Shown here: positions 1 to 10,525 of the stretch, piece after piece | Position numbering within the stretch: the stretch's first letter is position 1 | How the letters are laid out: the number at the start of each line of letters is the position of its first letter | NCBI GenBank assembly: GCA_946894095.1 | Contig: OX335642.1 | Coordinates: forward strand, 13,899,021-13,963,020 | Direction: 5' to 3' | Length of the DNA stretch: 64,000 bases | Source: Incurvaria masculella | Taxonomy: Eukaryota; Arthropoda; Insecta; Lepidoptera; Incurvariidae | The notes under the pieces: generated by a model | Database searches by the model: none | Seen by the model: only the letters and a program-made list of their open reading frames with translations | What the model was told of the DNA's origin: nothing | Translations under genes and position numbers: made by a program

Positions 1-462
1 AGAGGCGATTGTCCGAAGAGTGAAACAGATTTGATAAAATGAAAAATACAATAAAATTGCTAGGTAGTACACTGTTGTGATGTAGGACGCATCAGAGAAC
101 GCGAAAAAATAAAATAATTTCATATGTGGACTAAGCAATGCAGTAAACGCAAAAGTTTTACTTTGAATCCGAACCAGGAACGATATAATCTTACGACATG
201 CACGGGAAGAAATGCCGTGGGACCACTTATTTCCCTTTTTTATTGCCGGAACCCACGCAAGACATAAATACATGTAAATTAATGTTAAATGAACACAATT
301 GTTAGATGCGCAGTACGGACACATATAACAACATATATGGCTGGAGCAGTGATCTCATGACACAAGAGAGAACCTTGTCATAGAATAAATAAACAAGTGG
401 TCATTATATCTACTGCCTACATGCATTACGCTCATTTACGCATTTTTTTATGTAAACTAGAC

Positions 463-655
463 AAGGATAGCTAATACCACACCCACCGTCGTACTATCAA
501 TCCAATGCAACGCATTTCCGAAGGAATTAGGTGCCATACCAGGACCGTCCTTTTATGAGCACGGCTGCATTGAGCTAAATGAAACATACAGACAATTTGT
601 CATTGCCGTTTCGACTATCTTTTCATCCAATGCGATGGCACCAACGCAAAAGATA
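463..655 (-). repeat. SINE tail fragment
   Basis: gctaataccacacccaccgtc...gaaggaattaggtgccataccaggacc...catccaatgcgatggcaccaacgca is the 3' half of the family body. Confidence 0.55.
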
Positions 656-660
656 CTTCA

Positions 661-2207
661 TGTTACATGTAAGGTGTTTCATGAAGAGACCAAAGAGTAC
701 TTTCATTGTTAGTACACATTATTAAAATGTTTTCGGATAAACAGATGTCGACTTCAACAAGGTAATAATCAGATCACTGTTCATCTGAAAACATTTTAAT
801 AACGTATTTGCTTTGGATTCAATGACCATGTATCCGGTTTAATTAGGAAATTAGTTTATCAGGTTGTAAATTGATAATGTTCCCAAATTGCTATGAATAA
901 AATGAGTAATAAAAATATATCACTAGATAGTAGCTATCTTTATACACGCAGGTAGATAAGTGTGTGGGAGTACGTGTATCGCAACTGGACGTGATGTTAT
1001 CCACCTAGTAAGCAATTTTATCGACATGCTATCATACCAGCTGTGGTACCTGGCTCCACTGCACAATGCATGTTTTGCTTTACGATATACTTCGTCGTTC
1101 TCAAAGGCCGCGCGGGCATTACAGTTCCTATCACTTCCGCTCTGTAAATCTGTTCCATCATTCTTTCGCCACTCATTCTCTCTAAATGTCCAAACCATCT
1201 AAACGTACTTTTCTCAATTTATTCTTGTCACTATGTCTTCCTTCAGTTAGCAATGCTCTCTAACCCGGCTATACCGGAACTTATCTGGTAAATTTACTCT
1301 TTAAATTTTCATCAAGGAAAAGCATTTCCACACAATTTTCGACAGCATTTATTTTCCATTTTAGGCAGTGTAGGTGTCTTTCCAGTGTAGGCACCAGCAC
1401 ACCGTTATGAACCGCCATCTGTAGACGTAATCTACCTTAGTAAGTTTGACTAAGCTTAGATTGCATTCAAAGCTAACATGGTTTACAATAACATCACGCG
1501 CGGCACCGACGTCTGTCGGCAGTCGGCCGAGTGGGGCCGACGGACGTGACGGAGCCAATCGAGCATGGGGGTATATAATTCAAATTACAGACAGATGTTT
1601 ATTTTATCGCTATAAGCCTGGTTTTCACCAAGTGCTGATTTATTTTAAGGCGCTAGGACTAGCCAACTACTCGCGCCATACAAATGCACTTTATAACAAA
1701 TGTAATAATATGTAGTGAAACGCTTCAGCAAATCCAAATAGAACTCCAGACTGATAATGGATTGTTAATATTTTTTTATTCCATCATTTATTTAAATAAA
1801 AATAAAAATAAAAAAGTTGATTTTTCTCATTAGAAATCTGAAAGTAATTCGATTTCTAGATATAAGCAAAAACAGCATATATGCATAAACAAAAAATTCC
1901 ATTTGCTTTTAGATTTCTACATTTAGTCAAAAAAGTTCGGAAATGGACACCGTTTCCGCAATGTATTTTGTATAGAAAAAGGAAACATACATTAACGAAA
2001 ATAATTCAATTCCTAGACAAAGAATCATATATTGTAAGAATGACACTTATAATCGTCAGACTTAGTTAGTTAACTTGGGGTGCCTCGTCTAACTTTGCGA
2101 TTTGGCTAGTACCAGGCCCTTAATCGACACTTAAAGGGCCTTTTTTACTAAAGTGCTGATTAGCTTGTACTGGTATCTCGCGGGTGCGAGATGGTGCGAA
2201 AGGTCCT
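661..2207. other. No gene: AT-rich repeat debris
   Basis: Apart from the LINE piece at 1040-1205, I see a GC-richer patch at 1490-1570 with no conserved frame. At 2090-2207 is a sequence (cttaatcgacacttaaagggcc...gtgctgatta) that recurs at 61770-61830, so it is a dispersed repeat. Confidence 0.5.
1040..1205 (-). mobile_element. LINE C-terminal fragment
   Basis: The - strand reads RWFGHLERMSGERMMEQIYR followed by AEVIGTVMPARPLRTTKYIV, the typical RWxGHxxRM tail of RTE/CR1-type reverse transcriptases. A relative lies at 11515-11660. Confidence 0.65.
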
Positions 2208-2211
2208 TTAA

Positions 2212-2753
2212 GGCGGCCCAACCCGGCGGGCCTAACTCATTCGCGGGCACGGTAAAAAATCGTGCTGTTGCGCTCTGGGACCTTCTCTGTTTCAAAGAAT
2301 AAGACAGGCTCCGTGATGAGGAAGATGCAACATGTCCACAAAAAAGACAATGTGCATAGTGTATGATTTGGTAAGATTTACGAAAATTTTAATTTCAAAA
2401 CGACTTATAGCTAAAAGTAAACCACGACCGCTGTGGTCAAAAATCTAACAAAAACCAAATAGATCATAAATCTTGATTAAATAAGCTATGTCTGATGACT
2501 AATCTTTTTACGATGTTCTTACTTTATCATTGCGTAATCCACCTCCAAAGTTATCGTATAAAACGCGCGAAAAATTCGAACTTTCGGACCTTATAACTTA
2601 GAAACCAAACACAATTTTACAATTCCAATGGTCATCAGACATCTAGTTCGATCAAATAAAGCTATTTTGAGCAAAATTTTGGATCTCTGACAAGAAATAT
2701 GGGCGTGATCTTCTTTCCCCTTTTGTATGGGGAGATGAGCGGGTTGGGCCACC
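2212..2753 (+). mobile_element. TTAA-target MITE, full length (542 bp)
   Basis: Flanked by TTAA at 2208-2211 and 2754-2757. Terminal inverted repeats ggcggcccaacccg and gcgggttgggccacc. No open frame that could be a transposase. The TTAA duplication and the absence of coding capacity suggest a non-autonomous piggyBac-type element. Confidence 0.8.
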
Positions 2754-2879
2754 TTAATGTGAGGATTAAGCGAATCAGTAATTGGTGGAAGAGACCCTAA
2801 GTCTTACGAGAATGTTATGCAATGTATAAATCGATGCAATTTTTAATCATTCAAATACATAAATATTTTTTTTTTATGC

Positions 2880-3210
2880 GACCTGACATGGATGGCTAAT
2901 ACCACACAACTACCGTTATGATATTAGCCCAATACACCACATTCCCGAAGGAATTAGGTGCCATGCCAGGACCTTCCCTTCATGAGCACGGCTACATTGA
3001 ACTGGATGGAAAACACGGACAATTTTTCATTGCCGCTTCGACCATCTTTTCATCCAATGCGATGGTACCAACCCGGGCGGGCTTAAACCCTACCACCTAG
3101 TAGGGGAAGGGGACCTACAGTTTTACATGGATTCCGAACCATGGCTCGCATTCGTGACGAAATGCACTTATCGAACTCGGAAAGAGATAGACAGTGGTGC
3201 AAGTCGAACA
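2880..3210 (-). mobile_element. SINE copy without head
   Basis: acctgacatggatggctaataccacac...ggaattaggtgccatgccaggaccttccc...gatggtaccaacccgggcgggcttaaaccctaccacctagtagggg. A good body copy that ends near aagagatagacagtggtgc, before the Pol III head. Confidence 0.65.
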
Positions 3211-3879
3211 ATACTCCACGCAATACTACTTTATGAGCTCTCACCGTGTCAACGCGCAATTTCAATGTTGAGCGACTCGCGCCACCTCCAGATGTTTGAC
3301 CGAATCCGACAGATCCGATCGCTCGATGCGATGAGTCACGCGCGTGACTCACTGTCCTTCTGTCGTGTCGTCCGCTATGACAACTACTGACAACGTCGCC
3401 AGCCAATCTACATAAAGCAGAATCACACCTCTTCGTGTCCAATGTTTAAAAAAACTAGTGTGATTTGACCTTGGTCTTGATTGACAAGGGATGTCAAATC
3501 ATACGATGAGTACACAAATCAACGTTAAAAATATCAACGATACTAACCAGTTTTGACCGTCGATGAGTTTGACGCAGTTAATAGCGACGCAGATACATAA
3601 ATGCAAGTTTTGTTTTATTTTAAATCTTAACTAGACAAAAGTGTTAAAATACGACAAAAAAGTAAATACACATGACATGCAGATGGACGAATATTGATTG
3701 CCTGAAAACTTTATACAATTCACATCTAGTCAGTCAAGGAGTTTTACTTAAATGAAATGTAAAGATGATAATATGTTCTCACTGTATATATATATTTAAT
3801 TTTATTGTCCTTCTAATAGTACTGATTTTAGAATCAATGGTAATAGTTATTATAGGTTTTTTTTCCCTGGTTTGTGGAT
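3211..3879. other. No gene seen
   Basis: Two overlapping open frames at 3083-3442 have no family likeness and partly cover SINE sequence. The rest is AT-rich. Confidence 0.5.
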
Positions 3880-4195
3880 ATAATAATATGTATTAGTGTA
3901 TTGTATCATATATATTAGTATATTCAATTATATGTATAAATATGTATATATTATGGTATATGTATGTTTATGGAGTAAATTTTTTTTTCTTTTCAAATTC
4001 GGGTGTGTCACCTACCTACAGATATTTCTATTGCCTTTCCTCATCACCCCAAGGGTTGACTGGAAGAAATCACTCTTAGTGATAAGTCCGCCTTTGTGCA
4101 GTATTGTTGTTTTGCTGTATGTTTTCTCTGAAATTGTATTTTTGTTATGCACAATAAAGAATTTATTCATTCATTCATTCATTCTAGTCAATTGA
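3880..4195 (+). mobile_element. LINE 3' untranslated region with (ATTC)n tail
   Basis: cctcatcaccccaagggttgactggaagaaatcactcttagtgataagtccgcctttgtgca... ends in aataaagaatttattcattcattcattc. A second copy lies inverted at 36185-36500. No coding part remains. Confidence 0.6.
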
Positions 4196-4254
4196 TGCAG
4201 TGGTTTTTTTAATTTATTTTTTCAAACAAGTTTTCAAGGATGATTCATCAAGAA

Positions 4255-4475
4255 TGACCATACCTTCGGTGATTATATTAGCCCAACCACATTCCCGAGA
4301 GAATTAGGTGCCATACCGGGTCCTTACCTTTCTAAACAAGGCTACATTCATCTGGATCGAACACGCGGACAACTTTTCATTGCGGCTTCGATCATCTGTC
4401 TTCCAATGCGATGATACCAACCCGGGCTGGGTTAAACCTACCACCTAGCAAGTCGGGAAGGGGCCCTACAGTTTA
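4255..4475 (-). repeat. SINE fragment
   Basis: attatattagcccaaccacattcccgagagaattaggtgccatacc...ccaacccgggctgggttaaacctaccacctagcaagtcggg. Joined directly to the RTE-like fragment at 4495. Confidence 0.55.
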
Positions 4476-4494
4476 AAATGTATCAGGTGTTAGC

Positions 4495-4735
4495 CCGCAT
4501 AGTCAGTGAGCGTGTTTGCGTCCACTACTGGACATACGCCTTTCCAATTTTTGTCCAGTGCTCCCGGCCCTCAGCGGTACGGAACCACTGCTTTTCGCCG
4601 ACGCACTTGATGTCGTCGTCCCACCTGAGGTCTTCCCACACTCCGTTTTCCTGTCCACGGCCGCCAGTGTAGGACACGGTTACTCCAACGGTCTTCGTCT
4701 TCCACAAGCTAAGCAACCAGTCCGGCCGGGTCATT
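4495..4735 (-). mobile_element. RTE-like LINE 3' fragment
   Basis: Nearly identical in sequence order to part of the 49.7 kb copy (tgcgtccactactggacatacgcc...gtaggacacggttactcc). The - strand reads [20 protein letters not shown] in a shifted frame. It is followed by unrelated sequence. Confidence 0.7.
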
Positions 4736-4739
4736 TACG

Positions 4740-5535
4740 CATTTCATTAAAGACGAAGAGACCACACGCGTTCCCCTAAGCGACAGCTAGCCACTATTCC
4801 CCATTGCATGCATCAATAAATTACCATGGGTCAGGGTTTCTTGACCTGGGCTCCATGGATACCTTAGGGGTACGTGGTATGTTTGCTGGGGGTACATGAT
4901 ATGATGGCAATACATACTGTGCGTGATGGCTTAGGCATTGTGGGTACCTATCACAAACTCATTCGAGCACTCGGCACTAGCTCGGCACCGGTACACAGTT
5001 TAAGTTCAATTCAGTTTATGTTTGGAAAGGGTCCTGCTACAAAAAGGGTTAAGAAACCCTGCCATAGATGCATTAATTTTTTTTTTCGCGGGCATCTCCT
5101 CCGCTTGAGATGCCGACGAGATGCCGTGAGATCGAAGCGCGGGAACTAGATCGAGCACTCAAAGCCTACATCGCGGTTCAAAGGCGCTCAAAGTTGCCCC
5201 CGCTTCCTCCGTAACTCAACTTCGTCGCACGCCTCACTCGCGTTTATTATAATCCAATTAGACGCAGAGAGACAAAGCCCTCTGCAGCACCGGTGTCGTC
5301 GGTAGAAATGAAGGAAGCAAACGACGAAATTATCACTCAGACCGAGATTTTAAAGGAAATTTTATCAAAACCTGGCAACCCAAAATACGCAAGTGCGCCA
5401 AAGGACAGCGCTTGACAACGGGACACATCACTCGGGCCTTGATTCTAGAGGCAAATTTGGAAAAACTTTATAAAAAGCCATCCCAAAATACGCATATGGG
5501 TAATATATATGTCATGGCCAATGTCAATGGCATAT
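4740..5535. other. No gene seen
   Basis: Mixed-composition DNA with short direct repeats (ggcactagctcggcacc, gagatgccgacgagatgccg). No frame with recognisable protein content. Confidence 0.45.
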
Positions 5536-5538
5536 GGA

Positions 5539-5579
5539 CTGAATAAGCGCGCACCTCATTGGGGTGCGCGCTTATTCAG
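5539..5579. repeat. Perfect 17-bp stem hairpin
   Basis: ctgaataagcgcgcacc, seven-base loop tcattgg, then ggtgcgcgcttattcag. It is flanked by AT-rich sequence and lies about 60 bp left of the foldback element at 5634. Confidence 0.8.
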
Positions 5580-5633
5580 GGTGAATTGAAAAAAAAAACT
5601 GTACGAATGGTTAATAGAAAATTGTTTCTATAA

Positions 5634-6764
5634 AAATATTTTTAAATAAAAAAAGGACCGCCTTCAAAAAAACCGGAACTAAAAAGCAAAAAATAATTGG
5701 TTACTTTTAATTAATGTACGAAAAGCTATTTTAATTCTAACTAATTATGTACAATTTCTTAATTTTTAATCATCTTTTGAAGTCGGTGCCTTGGGTAGAG
5801 TTTGCTTTGCACGCTGCTGACCGAACAGACACTATTTCAGCCGAACACATCCGAAGTCTACGAGAGCGTAAACAACCTGAGTCAGCAATGATTGGTCCAC
5901 AGACATCGTCATTCCACAGAGCATTTTAAGCAACCGTTCGTCTAACTGGAGATGCCCTTAGCGTTGGTTTACGTGCAAGCTGATATCGATACAGCGCAGC
6001 GTACTGAAATTGGGTTTCAACGATTATTAGCACTTTCGGCTTTATAAAGGCGCGCACTGGTGAAGGAGTACGTTAATTCGCTGCTCTGTGTTGATTGGTA
6101 CTTCGCTGCGACATCGTTGTCTGAACGAGACGATTTCTGCCGAAATTGGTGAAATATGTACTAACCGCACACTCGTTTTGACACGTAGTTGAGAGCATAC
6201 ACCTCAAAGTCGCTACCTATTGTTTTCTGTTCTTTTTTATATTTGTTTTTTTTTGTTTTGTGTTATGTAGGTATTTAGGTAGAATAAAAAGTACAAGCTA
6301 CACCTACCTAAATATTTATCATATAAGTGGTCGTTGTTTTTATATTGGTTTGTTCGTAGGGTTTTCTTGTAAATATTTTGTTTTTACTGTGTTAGGTATT
6401 TAGTTTAAGTATAAGGCATATTTAAATTACAAAGTATTTGCCTAAATACCTACTTACATACGTTTTTCCGACCTGTTTGTTTATTTAATTTTTGTTTTTG
6501 TGTTTTGTTCAAGTAGGTAAATGTAAGTAGCTACCTACTTATATTTCTTTCTTAGCCATAGGTGTTATTAATCCAACTACTTGCAGCCCTTAAAGAACGT
6601 CTACCCAAGGCACCGACTTCAAAAGATGATTAAAAATTAAGAAATTGTACATAATTAGTTAGAATTAAAATAGCTTTTCGTACATTAATTAAAAGTAACC
6701 AATTATTTTTTGCTTTTTAGTTCCGGTTTTTTTGAAGGCGGTCCTTTTTTTATTTAAAAATATT
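5634..6764. mobile_element. Foldback element with about 157-bp perfect inverted arms
   Basis: Arm 5641-5797 (tttaaataaaaaaaggaccgcc ... ggtgccttgggtag) returns exactly inverted at about 6600-6757. An 800-bp spacer between the arms has no coding sequence; it includes repeated gtaggtatttaggt motifs. The arm ends (actaaaaagcaaaaaataattgg) resemble those of the palindrome at 50.65-51.19 kb. Confidence 0.8.
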
Positions 6765-7639
6765 TTATTTTTTGCTTTTTAGTGGTGGCGTAACTTTTGA
6801 CTCAAGGTGGGCGAGCCCTCCTGCTCAACTTCACATACAAAGTGGAAAGAAGATATACATACATATACAATACAATGAACGAGCATTAGCAGAAATGAAA
6901 CCATTGAGAAATCTCATTTCTGACGAAAGGTAGACCGGTAACTATCTGGATTCATGAGTTCACGGTTGATACGTACGATAATTGATACGATGAGATCACG
7001 TGAGATAGAGTGCTGTGACAGACTGACGGACGGACGGACAGCGGAAGCTTAATAATAAGATTCCGTTGGTGTCCTTTGGGAACGGAACCCTAAAAAGACA
7101 AAACAACGAATGACCGGAACCGCTGAGTTTCTGAATTTCTCTTCCTTACATCGTTCCGGATAGTCTGTTTCTTGCGTAAGTTTAATTTGTATGAAAATGT
7201 GTACATATCGGCCTCGTTTATCCCCCCTTAACAGTTGAATTTTGTAAAATCCGTTGTGAGCGAGCCTTTTCGTCTTAACAAGAAGTCACTGAAAATTTTA
7301 AGTTTCGAGGATAATTGGTTTCAGAGATCTCAACATGAGTGGTTTTCGCCTAAATGTGTTCATTTTGACCTGTTTTACCCCCCTAATAGTATAATTTCCA
7401 AAAATATTTTCTTCTAAAGCATTCCCATCTAAAATAAAACATATTCTGACATTTCTGGGTTCAGCGGCTCTAGAGATAGAAATGTGTACAATTTGCCCTC
7501 TTTTACCCCCCTTGAATACCCCCAACAGTTGAAGTAAAAAAAAACCTCTCATACTAAGCAATCTCACCCGAAAAGAAAGCTACTGTAACTAAAAAATCAC
7601 ATTTCTGGGTTCGCGGGGTTAAGAAATTCGATGTTGGTA
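6765..7639. other. No gene: repeat relics
   Basis: Contains the (GGAC) relic at 7010-7095 and several relics of the form ctgttttaccccccta / ccctcttttacccccc. Frames here are not conserved-looking. Confidence 0.45.
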
Positions 7640-7840
7640 TAGTTAAGTACCAAACTACTGAACCGATTTTGATAAAAAAAAAATGGGACCAACTAGAAAG
7701 TATACCCTTTCGAACAAAAAAAGAATTTTTCAAATCGGTCCAGGGGTCTTCGAGTAATCGGTGAACATACATAAAAAAAAAAAAAAAAAAAAAAAGATTC
7801 CGACGAATTGATAACCTCCTCCTTTTTTGAAGTCGGTTAA
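7640..7840 (-). repeat. Dispersed repeat, inverse of the 50.3 kb copy
   Basis: ccaaactactgaaccgattttgataaaaaaaaaatgggaccaact ... poly(A) 7771-7794 ... gattccgacgaattgataacctcctccttttttgaagtcggttaaaa. No coding content. Confidence 0.55.
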
Positions 7841-8078
7841 AAATAAATGAATTTATGACAATAATAGTGTGAATATAAAATAAATAGGAATATTTAATGG
7901 GTCTTTATAAGATAAGTTTTGAAGTTTAGTTAGAGAGATGCTCTTCTAGTGAAAGCCACGTGCTATTGTACGCCTACCCAGGCCTTTGCAAAGACATTGT
8001 TTACCTCATTTGGGTTCTGTAATACGAGTATCTCTGCAAATATGCAATAAATTATTTGATTTGATTTGATTTGATTCT
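7800..8078 (+). mobile_element. LINE 3' tail with (TTGAT)n repeats
   Basis: Contains tttgggttctgtaatacgagtatctctgcaaatatgcaataaa and then ttatttgatttgatttgatttgattc, a polyadenylation-like signal followed by a short tandem tail usual for insect non-LTR elements. The segment from 7765 to 7840 belongs to another repeat (see 7640-7840). Confidence 0.45.
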
Positions 8079-8139
8079 AGAGGCAACTGAGCAAAATATG
8101 CATAAAAACTCATTGCAAAACAAGTATCTGAACATATAA

Positions 8140-8425
8140 ATAAAAACCGGCCAAGTAAGAGTCGTACTCGCACACGAAGGGTTCCGCACCATCGTACAAA
8201 ATTTAGCACATTTTTTTTTTAATTTACCTATTTGTTGATATAGCGGCAAAATAAATACACACTGAAAATTTGAGCTGCCTACCTTTTACGGTTCATGAGA
8301 TACAGCCCTGTGGCAGACGGACGGACGGAAGGACGGACGGATGGACGGACGGATGAACGGACGGACAGCGAAGGCTTAGTAATAGGGTTCCGTTGGCACC
8401 CTTTGGGTACGGAACCCTAAAAAAA
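8140..8425 (+). repeat. Dispersed repeat with (GGAC)n array
   Basis: Starts aaaaccggccaagtaagagtcgtactcgcacacgaagggttccg and ends ggttccgttggcaccctttgggtacggaaccctaaaaa, so its ends hold gggttccg / cggaaccc in inverted form. A ggacggacggaaggacgg array lies near the 3' end. Confidence 0.65.
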
Positions 8426-8713
8426 ACGAAAACTGCAGATATTGTTTCAAACGGCTAAGTAAATAGGAAACATTTGCTCATAATTATTCACCTACAGAAT
8501 ATTTTACTGAATAGGCGTTATCATATTCGTAGTGTTCGGTTAAATAATTATGTCCGTCTCTCCCTGATCACCGACGGAAGGAATTCACTTTCAGTGGCTT
8601 TCTCCTAGCAGCGGCAGAAATTCCTCGCGTTATATGCGTTAGATAAGCGACCCAGACGCACGGAGCTGAGACGCCAACCAGACGAGCGGAGACGGCTGTT
8701 GGCTGCGTAAACC

Positions 8714-8751
8714 ATGGGTCTAGCCTCCGTTCTGCGACATTTTTCAGTCAG
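8714..8751 (+). CDS. Weak candidate first coding exon
   Basis: A GC-rich leader (8640-8713) precedes aaaccATGGG in good initiation context. It encodes MGLASVLRHFSV, ending at CAG|GTATCC in phase 2. No continuing exon was found on the + strand before 37 kb. It may mark a transcription start or be chance. Confidence 0.15.
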
Positions 8752-9465
8752 GTATCCGTCTTCTTTCTTCTCATCATTAACTAAGGGTAATATATCTTAA
8801 CAATAACATTACCGTTAACCAGAGATGGTGCACTCCAGCCTTAGAAATTTATATTTCAAGTGCATCGACGCGAAGATTCGTGATTATGTTTTCTAACCCT
8901 TTTTTGTTTTGAGTTCGAGATCTTATTTAGGAAAATTGTATGTAACATACAAATTAAATTTGAAATGGATATTTCGCTGTCGAATCTCGAAACAAACAGT
9001 TTGTTTGACTTTTTTGATGAAATGACCACGTTTTTGGTCATATATACTAGTCCATTTAAAAGACGAAGAGGCCATCGACGCTCGCCGTTTGCGCACGCGC
9101 CGCAGCCACAATGGCAGCTGGACAAGGCCGCGCGTGTCACGACGGAGGAGGTACATACACGCGCGCGCGGCGAGTAGGACGTTGCGGGTGCTCGTTGAAT
9201 CACGGAGCCCTGGAGCGCGTCACTGCGGAGTGTCCTAACCGCAAACCATTGAAGTTTGCTATATTTCTCGTCTACCCACGGCAAAGCAAACAACGATCGG
9301 TAAAACGGGCGGTTTGTCCCCGAAGCTTTCCGCATATTTAACCACACTACTCGCCCCTTTGGTAATTTAGGTAGGTTTCGGTTACTTCCCGAATACGTTC
9401 ATATTTGTTGCTCAGCCCTTAGGTATTTTAGCGTAGGGTTTAGGTTTCCCCCGAATTCGTTCAAA

Positions 9466-9516
9466 ATGAATGTAATTTATCGTTCTACTGCTTCAAACAA
9501 ACCAAATCAAAATCAG
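9466..9516 (+). CDS. Weak candidate first coding exon
   Basis: ATG then 17 codons (MNVIYRSTASNKPNQNQ) ending at the consensus donor CAG|GTGAGT, phase 0. Upstream the sequence holds a short imperfect tandem duplication (ttcggttacttcccgaatacgttca / tttaggtttcccccgaattcgttca). No partner exon recognised. Confidence 0.15.
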
Positions 9517-9737
9517 GTGAGTGGTTGTCTAGTTATAAGCGGAGACACGCCTTTTGCGAGTACATAATGTTTTTATTTGTTAGTGATGATTTTGAAAATG
9601 TAAATCGCTCGACGGCGCCAATGGGCTTTCGAACTTTCTCGGGTGCTGCCAAAACCATGCCTGCCGGCTGGTTCTGATAGGAAAGCAATGATAGCGTTTA
9701 CTCTAAGAAGCAGTACAAACACAAAAACAAAGTATAA

Positions 9738-9861
9738 TTGGCGGGGTGATCTTGGCCGTCCCCTGCAAGCGGCAGCGGCTGCGCAGAACCAAAACTATAT
9801 CGGATTTGGTGCCTGCGCAGCCGCTGCCGCTTGGAGGGGACGCCCAAGATCACCCCACCAA
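9738..9861. repeat. GC-rich near-perfect hairpin, 49-bp stem
   Basis: Arms 9743-9786 and 9813-9856 pair with only two mismatches over 44 bp (ggggtgatcttggccgtccc...gcgcag), and the match extends outward by five bases. The loop itself can pair (aaccaaa/tttggt). The composition is very different from the AT-rich flanks. Confidence 0.75.
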
Positions 9862-10072
9862 TAAATACGTATATGCACTTTTACCTAATAGGAGGAATCT
9901 GCACAGTGATCTTCGGATTTCAGTGATAAAGACGATAGTACAGAGAAATATACCCTACCAATTATCCAAATTGAGGTATTCCTCTGGGTCGACGAAGAGG
10001 CGCACGGCAGCCCTGTATCGCAGTTTTGCGCGTCTACTCGGGAAGTCTCGCGAGAACTTCTCGTGTTCACTA

Positions 10073-10400
10073 TCAGAGTAGACTCGCTAAAGAGTCCAAG
10101 GAGTCAAGCAAGTGCTTGCCTGACGATAGAAAATTGTTTATGCATGTTTCCTTGACATGCGGTCGCAGTTTTCCTTCCAACGAGCGAACTTCCTCAGCCA
10201 CGTCGGTTCCAGGGTTACAGGATGTTCCGATAACGCGAACCTCGTCCGTGTGCCTTGACTGCGTATGCTCGATACTGATAGCATTTAAATTGGGGTCACA
10301 CCATGTAGCAACAACGCCAGAAAGAGAAAAGTGCTGTTTTAAAGCTGTATTTTCATGCTGCCGGTCATAGGTGGCCAAAATCGCATCTACCACCACGAAA
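10073..10400 (-). pseudogene. Unrecognised degenerate coding remnant
   Basis: The - strand frame reads VVVDAILATYDRQHENTALK, QHFSLSGVVATWCDPNLNAI and then a stretch ending SGKHLLDSLDSLASLL with balanced amino-acid use unlike the AT-rich flanks. It is bounded by a SINE fragment. Probably part of an old mobile element. No family identified. Confidence 0.25.
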
Positions 10401-10404
10401 TTAG

Positions 10405-10525
10405 GCCAACACACGGCATTGTTGAAGGAACTAGGTGTCATGCCACGACCTCTATTGAAGCAGGTTTTTGCTGAACTAGGCGGGAAACACGGACAATATT
10501 CATGGCCCCTTCGATTATCTTTGAA
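10405..10525 (-). repeat. SINE fragment
   Basis: ggccaacacacggcattgttgaaggaactaggtgtcatgccacgacc...gggaaacacggacaatattcatggccccttcgat. Diverged body piece. Confidence 0.45.

Noticed and set aside
8856..9347. 163-codon - strand frame and overlapping + strand frames
   Set aside because: Both strands are open through a CpG-rich stretch; no recognisable domain, and it ends in AT-rich sequence.
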